DNA of 11,229 bases, taken from NCBI GenBank assembly GCA_015478945.1, contig JABUQX010088207.1, positions 10,001 through 21,229 of the forward strand, given 5' to 3'. The stretch comes from Trachelipus rathkii (lineage: Eukaryota; Arthropoda; Malacostraca; Isopoda; Trachelipodidae). The translations under genes were made by a program, and so were the position numbers. Of this stretch, positions 7,358 to 11,229 are shown in pieces (position 1 is the stretch's first letter; every line of letters begins with the position of its first letter). The notes under the pieces were generated by a model. It made no database searches. It was not told the DNA's origin and saw only the letters and a program-made list of their open reading frames with translations.

Positions 7358-7878
7358 ATGAATTTATTTGTTAATAGTTTTTCGCCAACTATAAAGTATA
7401 AGACGGGAAAAACTAACATACCGCCTGATTATTTGAGCAGGCACCCAGCAAAAGCACCAAACGTTTATTTCTTTAAAGGAGAAAAGAAACCGATGCTACC
7501 AAGAAAAGATTTTATTTTAACGAAAGAAACTTTCAATAGGGAACAAGAGAATTGCCCTAGATTAAAAGAATTAGTTAAGTGGGCTAAGGAGAACCCTAAA
7601 CTTATCCACATATTTTCCATAAGAAAGTGTTGTACTATGCAACCAGAAAGAACCTCTATGTAATGACAAGTCCAGATAGCATGATCTACTCAGGTCATAG
7701 TCGTGCCATTCATTCACTGAATGGCATGAGGACAGCAAGGACTGAAATAACGAGTTAAGAAAGTACGTTTTTCCTCATCTAAGAGTTTAGTAAAGAGTAC
7801 GGTTTCAACGTGCGTGTCCATGTGCTAAGGTTAAAGGTCTAAGCCCCAAAAGCTGAATAAACAGATGCCTCTTCTTAT
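7358..7878 (+). pseudogene. pol: RNase H tail and integrase zinc-binding region
   Basis: The frame 7358-7663 opens with the end of the RNase H/tether, including the typical P-P-D-Y-L-S-R-H motif (7421-7444), and then the Q-x-x-C/D-x-x-L-like start of integrase (from about 7535). The reading then moves to frame 7618-7758, which holds G-H-S-R-A-I-H (7693-7713), the histidine part of the H-H-C-C zinc module. A third frame, 7764-7850, has F-P-H-L-R and then A-C-P-C-A-K-V-K-G (Cys codons 7815 and 7821), the cysteine part. The cysteines are one residue too close (C-x-C), probably through indel. Two TAG/TAA stops interrupt at 7782-7787. No single start; part of Pol. Confidence 0.75.
7702..7728. repeat. 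Hairpin inside integrase zinc-region remnant
   Basis: TGCCATTCA (7704-7712) and TGAATGGCA (7718-7726) are exact reverse complements around a 5-base loop; one G-T wobble and a C-G pair extend the stem to 11 pairs (7702-7728). It coincides with the His-containing coding segment. It may be chance in decayed coding DNA. Confidence 0.5.
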
Positions 7879-8332
7879 ACTCCGTTTCTAGAGTACATGT
7901 GGAATAGTATAGGAAAGACTTCCCATCTGTTCAGTTTCAGTGCCAAACACATTTCCGTTATTCAGAGATGTTTGACGATATTGCGATTAGTCGCTTGTTA
8001 AATCAAGAACAAGTCAAAATTGCTCAAGCTTTACAAAAAAGAGTAATATGTCGCATTCTATCCAGAAATACTAGCCTCGGACAATGCCCCAGAATTTACT
8101 TCAGCTGCCTTCAAAGAGCTATGTAAAGCTTGGAGATAAAAAAGGTTTATATTCTGCCCTATCAAACCAGTCAAATGGTGTAGTTGAAAAGTTGAAACTG
8201 CAGATTTGAAATTTCCTCGTCATTTGTAAAGGACAATCAAGAGATGGGGTCAACAATACTTATCTTTTGCTCAATAGCATTAATACCATCGTATACATAG
8301 ATCCATTGGAGTCATCTCCCCATTTTCCTGCA
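7879..8332 (+). pseudogene. pol: Integrase catalytic core (D,D35E), fragmented
   Basis: Several abutting frames carry the core. In frame 7879-7965 P-F-L-E-Y-M-W-N-S-I-G fits the first catalytic position, where Asn (AAT 7903-7905) stands in place of Asp; it lies exactly 59 codons before the second Asp. Frame 7908-8126 supplies the middle strand and helix. Frame 8047-8139 gives ILASDNAPEFT with the second Asp at 8080-8082. Frame 8132-8209 gives N-Q-S-N-G-V-V-E-K-L with Glu at 8186-8188. Asp-to-Glu distance is 106 bases, two short of a D-x35-E spacing. Frame 8287-8332 has H-R-S-I-G-V-I-S-P, a motif typical after the core. Integrase joins element ends to host DNA; this copy is dead. Confidence 0.85.
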
Positions 8333-8461
8333 ATGATATATAAAGAGACTTCCTACGAGATGTCTGATTAAGTCTCCATACAAATAAATCGGAAAATAGA
8401 AAATTCATATCAATGAGGTAGAGTGTCGTAGTTGGAAGAATGGAGCAATTAAAGATTGTAG

Positions 8462-8749
8462 CTAGAGAAAAATCAGAAAGGAAACATTAAAGCTATGAAA
8501 CGCACACAAACATGCCACACCAAAGAATTAAAAGTGGGCGATTATGTTTTCGTGAATGCTGTAAAGAAACCAGAACAGAGTTCTAAATTGAACAAAAGAT
8601 TTGAAGGTCCTTTTATTGTAAATCAAATAAAGGAGCCAAATAAGCTTATGCTTTCGTGTTTAAATTCAACGAAATTATTTCCGGTTCACAGGGATAATGT
8701 AAAGATAATTTCCAGTAGAAAAGATTACAGAATCTCATTTTTCATTTGA
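8462..8749 (+). pseudogene. pol: Integrase C-terminal GPY/F-like domain
   Basis: One uninterrupted frame (stop TAG at 8459 before it, TGA at 8747 after it). It has L-K-V-G-D-Y-V-F-V (8531-8557), then K-L-N-K-R-F-E-G-P-F-I-V (8588-8623), the G-P-F/Y signature, then V-H-R-D-N-V-K (8684-8704). These are the ordered features of the SH3-like GPY/F domain that follows the core in Ty3/gypsy integrases and helps with DNA or chromatin contacts. ATG 8495 is internal. It is followed by four stops close together (8747-8758), after which the same phase opens again. Confidence 0.85.
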
Positions 8750-8758
8750 TAATGATGA

Positions 8759-9531
8759 GATTTGAATCCAGATGCAATAAAGAAACACATTGATTCCCAA
8801 CAGTTACAACAGAAAGATCAAAAAGTAATGGAACCTGAAAGAAGTAGATCGACAGTACATCGATCAAGAATGCTCCAACCACTTCTTCCGTGATTCCCCC
8901 TAATTTTGATGAACAAAATGTATACCAGACGATTCAAAACCAGAACAACAGAATCCTGTAGAAGAAACACAAACTTCTTGTAAATAAGAATAACCTGATC
9001 CTCAAGGAAGTAGATTGATGAATTCTACTCCACAAACAAGAACTCAAGTAAGAGGATATAGACCGTCTCTATCACCAATCAGACAAGAGGATTCATATAT
9101 TTCAGACAGTTCTGAACACGAGGAACAGCCTGTCATTGCAGAAGTAAAAGAAGATGGTAACACCACTTGCAGATGGAACTGTAGGGGAATATGTGCCAAG
9201 TTCTGCTGAAACACTTCCCAAAGATGATGTGGTAACACCTCCAGAAGAAGTTATGGATTTATCAACATCTGAAGGCACAAGAGATGATAGAAAAGAAGAT
9301 CCGTCGTATAGACCTCACCAGCAATTCAGAGGTCCGAGGGATGTGGAACCAAGAGTTACAAGAAGTCAAACAAGACAAAGAGAGCATGAATCTCTTCAAT
9401 CTCTACCACCAAGAACGGAAGAAGCAACACAAGAGTCTTCTGAAACAGAATTACAGAGACCTCCAGTTGTTTTGCCATTAGAGATGACTAGAAGAGGAAA
9501 TAGACTCTACTATTTGCCTCCTAAGAGTTAA
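8759..9531 (+). pseudogene. pol: Low-complexity C-terminal tail of Pol
   Basis: Pieces 8759-8893, 8994-9209 and 9154-9531 form a run rich in Gln, Glu, Ser, Thr, Pro and Arg, with short gaps of stops. 9154-9531 is in a different phase from 8994-9209, and the natural reading shifts near 9155-9170. The last part has R-V-T-R-S-Q-T-R-Q and, at the end, many Leu, Tyr and Pro residues before TAA 9529-9531. No folded domain is recognised. Position after the GPY/F domain, strand and style suggest a disordered integrase tail. It could instead be a separate small accessory frame; the start codons available (TTG 9015, ATG 9018 and ATG 9154) do not decide it. Confidence 0.55.
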
Positions 9532-9561
9532 AATCTCTTAGAATTGTAAAAAATTTTTGTA

Positions 9562-9567
9562 AATAAA
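9562..9567 (+). terminator. AATAAA, possible polyadenylation signal after pol
   Basis: AATAAA lies 31 bases after the last pol stop and is followed by T-rich sequence with TTTGTGTT (9585-9592), the usual arrangement for animal mRNA 3' ends. Such hexamers are frequent by chance in DNA this A+T-rich. Confidence 0.25.
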
Positions 9568-9568
9568 T

Positions 9569-9600
9569 ATTTTATTTTATTTTATTTGTGTTCATAACCT
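9569..9600. repeat. (ATTTT)3 plus GTGTTCAT segment, left copy
   Basis: Three ATTTT units (9569-9583), then ATTTGTGTTCATAA. A similar order occurs at 10496-10522, so the two flank the non-coding pol-env gap in direct orientation. Low complexity limits the weight. Confidence 0.4.
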
Positions 9601-9922
9601 CTAGGTTTAAGTTTTTATATTTCCTATTACAATACACAAAATACACATTTTACTCTTTTCTATTCTTAATCTTTTAAGTATAAGTTCCCATATTTTTATT
9701 ATGTCCGTTACGAATTCGGATAATTTTTTTTTGCCCCAGGGGTCAGTCTTTTCTTTTGAAACTAAAAAACCCATAAAAACAAAACAAGGAAAATTTTATC
9801 TTTGGTTCTTCTTCTTTTATTTTTTATAGTAAACATGGTTTTATTATTATTTTTATTTTAAAAAAGAAAAAAAAATAAAAAAATAAAAATTTCGTTTTAT
9901 TATTATAATAATAAAAATATAT

Positions 9923-10150
9923 AATCAGCTTGCTTCAATTTAATTATTAAAGAACCTTATTTAATTAAGGTATAGCCTTAAGCTATATCAATTAGCTTGC
10001 TTTAAATTTTTAATTTGATTTTTAATCAGAATTATCCTATGCTAAGTAATCGCGCTTTTGTCTTAATATTAATAGCCTATGCTATAATTACGCGTTGATT
10101 AATATTCAATGGCCTGATCAGCTTTTAATTAATATTAATCAGCCTATGCA
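9923..10150. repeat. Degenerate repeats: AGCTTGCTT and AGCCTATGCTA families
   Basis: AGCTTGCT appears at 9927 and 9994 (67 apart). CCTATGC appears at 10036, 10076 and 10143 (the last two 67 apart), with the related TAGCCTTAAGCTATA at 9973-9987. TTAATATTAAT(C)AG precedes two of the CCTATGC copies. Following bases are also partly shared (TAAT then CGCG after the first two). Recurring 67-base spacing hints at a decayed tandem array. Confidence 0.4.
9954..9987. repeat. Two adjacent small inverted repeats
   Basis: ACCTTA (9954-9959) pairs with TAAGGT (9966-9971) around 6 bases; right after, TATAGC (9971-9976) pairs with GCTATA (9982-9987) around 5 bases. These could form back-to-back hairpins, or be palindromic protein sites. 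Short stems in A+T-rich DNA are common. Confidence 0.4.
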
Positions 10151-10495
10151 AAACAATCTTTTAATTTTTAATTTTAATTTCATATACAAAGATTGCTACT
10201 GCTTTTTTGATGTTGTCTCAACTCCTAGCAAATATTAATTTCATTTTAATTATAAGCAGAATGTAAAGATTACTTATCTTTAGTTTCATTTATCCAAGAT
10301 TCCAATAAAACTGGATTTTAATGAAGTTTCATATTTATTAATTATTTTGATTCATTAATTAAATTAGTATCACGACACATATACAAACTTGATGCTTTTA
10401 ATATTTTAAAATAAAGGTAATATCATATATTATCCATAGTAACTCTTGAAAAAAGAATTTAATACATTTAATTAATTTTTTTTTTTTATCTTATT

Positions 10496-10522
10496 ATTTT
10501 ATTTTATTTTATGTTTTCATTA
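10496..10522. repeat. (ATTTT)3 plus GTTTTCAT segment, right copy
   Basis: Three ATTTT units (10496-10510), then ATGTTTTCATTA. Resembles 9569-9597 with a two-base gap and one mismatch in GTGTTCAT/GTTTTCAT. It lies just before the env part. Confidence 0.4.
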
Positions 10523-10577
10523 TTTTATTTTAACTTCACTAAAACGGCGACCTAAATTATTAAATCGAAGTAATAAT

Positions 10578-10585
10578 CCTTTCAG
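10578..10585 (+). promoter_or_regulatory. Splice-acceptor-like site before env
   Basis: TCCTTTCAG with AAAG after it ends 6 bases before the env ATG at 10592. Errantiviral env is translated from a spliced RNA whose acceptor lies near the start of env, so position and sequence fit. The matching donor near gag was not identified. Confidence 0.4.
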
Positions 10586-10591
10586 AAAGTA

Positions 10592-11229
10592 ATGAAAAAG
10601 TCACATCAAGTTTTTGCATTACTTCTTTTACCTGCAAGTCTTAGTCCATCTCCACTAACATTAAATAAGAAACAAGAGTACGCCAAGGTTCCATTTGGTA
10701 TCATCCGGTGAAGTAATTTTCTCGAAGGATATCTTGACCTTGATTGTATCTGTTAGAATGCCCATAAAGAAGTTAAAAACCACATTTATAGAACCATCAA
10801 AATGGTAGATACTTAAAAGATAAATTTTCTACCTGCGTTAATGATAATCTTATTAATATTTCTATAATCCAAAGAGCAATAAATGGGAATTTCACTCATT
10901 AAATTGAACTAAAGTATATCCCTTAAATTACTGAAATTAAAAAGCTTACCATGGGTTCACTCCCAAACAAGATTCAAAAGAGCTGCTTTCGAATTGGGAG
11001 GAGATATACTTAATATTTTATTTGGTACCGCGACTGATAAACAAATTAAATTTTTAAGCAAAGAAATAAATATATTAGGAAACTTTGCGAGTACTTCAAA
11101 TTTATTAGTTAATGAACTTAAAGAACAATTAAAGTCAAATACCCGAACATTATCAGAATTTCAAATTAACCTACAAAAATTAATTGAATTTCAAAACAAA
11201 TCACTAGCAACCCACAACATACTCAATCA
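10592..11229 (+). pseudogene. env: Env-like F-type fusion protein, frameshifted, 3' end beyond window
   Basis: ATG 10592 begins a signal-peptide-like stretch: two Lys, then VFALLLLPASL. The reading passes through frames 10592-10711, 10707-10808, 10792-10902 and 10913-11229 (open to the edge), so three indels or shifts are present. The third piece has one Cys (10834-10836) and N-x-S/T sequons. The last has R-F-K-R (10970-10981), a furin-type site, directly followed by a hydrophobic, Gly-containing segment (10982-11023) like a fusion peptide, then a long Leu/Ile-rich, heptad-like helix. From ATG to cleavage is about 130 codons, close to the F2 size of the F/errantivirus class. Membrane anchor and 3' end are out of view. 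In an intact element this would be a class I fusion glycoprotein. Confidence 0.72.

Larger units (their letters stand above)
9532..10560. other. About 1 kb of non-coding A+T-rich DNA between pol and env
   Basis: No open frame of note on either strand. Contents: (ATTTT)n at 9569-9583, CCCCAGGGG (9734-9742), an A-rich run (9860-9897), hairpins and degenerate repeats at 9927-10150, and (ATTTT)n again at 10496-10510. Errantiviral env normally sits close to the end of pol, so this gap is unusual. It could be an insertion, an expanded spacer, or the edge of a second element. Confidence 0.5.
2584..11229 (+). mobile_element. Decayed Ty3/gypsy errantivirus-like element, gag-pol-env, right end outside window
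   Basis: The domain order is zinc-knuckle Gag, aspartic protease, reverse transcriptase, RNase H, integrase with GPY/F-like domain, and an F-type env-like segment, all on the + strand. RNase H before integrase, and the RT and integrase motifs, place it in the Ty3/gypsy (Metaviridae) group; env after pol fits the errantivirus type. Nearly every domain is split among frames by indels and stops, so it is an old inactive copy. The left boundary given is only the first frame that may belong to gag; the true 5' LTR and leader must lie further left but were not found. The 3' LTR would lie past 11229. Confidence 0.85.

Noticed and set aside
9859..9897. A-rich run as a polypurine tract with 3' LTR starting after it
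   Set aside because: It contains many T residues, env lies further right, and the following DNA has no match near the left side of the window.
10544..10552. CGGCGACCT as a primer binding site of a second element, with 9900-10540 as its LTR
   Set aside because: Env follows at once rather than gag, the match does not start with TGG, and no second LTR copy is visible.
1..11229. tRNA, rRNA, CRISPR or bacterial-type operon
   Set aside because: No cloverleaf, rRNA motif, regular spacer array or ribosome-binding-site pattern was seen; the composition and retroelement are animal-like.

Overview
The window looks like intergenic or intronic DNA of an animal, most likely an arthropod. It is strongly A+T-rich, full of poly-A/poly-T runs and (ATTTT)n stretches, and has no bacterial-type operon structure. 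Most of it (about 2584 to the right edge) is one decayed Ty3/gypsy-type LTR retroelement on the + strand, in the order gag - protease - reverse transcriptase - RNase H - integrase - env. The env-like piece, cut by the right edge, has a signal peptide, a furin-type RFKR site, a fusion-peptide-like segment and a heptad-rich stretch. That is the layout of the baculovirus-F/errantivirus class of envelope, so the element is best read as an old endogenous errantivirus-like element. No host gene is identified with confidence.

Layout. 1-2326: A+T-rich non-coding DNA with a less A+T-rich island (about 313-720), a short hairpin (1815-1844) and a degenerate direct repeat (2061-2160). 2327-2498: a dense array of AGGTCA half-sites just upstream of gag. 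2584-4716: gag in several frames, with an acidic then Trp/Asn/Pro-rich N-terminal region, a broken capsid-like middle and an intact 3' part with one good and one irregular zinc knuckle. 4707-4713: a canonical -1 slippery heptamer next to the gag stop, opening exactly into the protease frame. 4713-5330: protease with an altered active site (DLG for DTG). 5331-5372: a knot of stops. 5387-5542: four exact 39-bp, in-frame tandem repeats between protease and RT. 5999-6930: RT. 7000-7353: connection and RNase H. 7358-8749: integrase (zinc domain, DDE core, GPY/F-like domain). 8759-9531: a low-complexity pol tail. 9532-10560: about 1 kb of non-coding A+T-rich DNA with hairpins and degenerate repeats, bounded by similar (ATTTT)3 segments. 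10581-11229: splice-acceptor-like site and env.

How the genes would have worked together: Gag packages the RNA. A -1 frameshift at the gag end would make Gag-Pol, whose protease, RT/RNase H and integrase copy and insert the element. Env, probably from a spliced RNA, would give membrane fusion. This copy cannot do so: every domain carries frameshifts or stops, and key residues are changed. No LTR pair, primer binding site or 3' end could be found by eye; the 3' LTR would lie beyond the right edge. Family assignments rest on motifs read by eye; no database search was possible.
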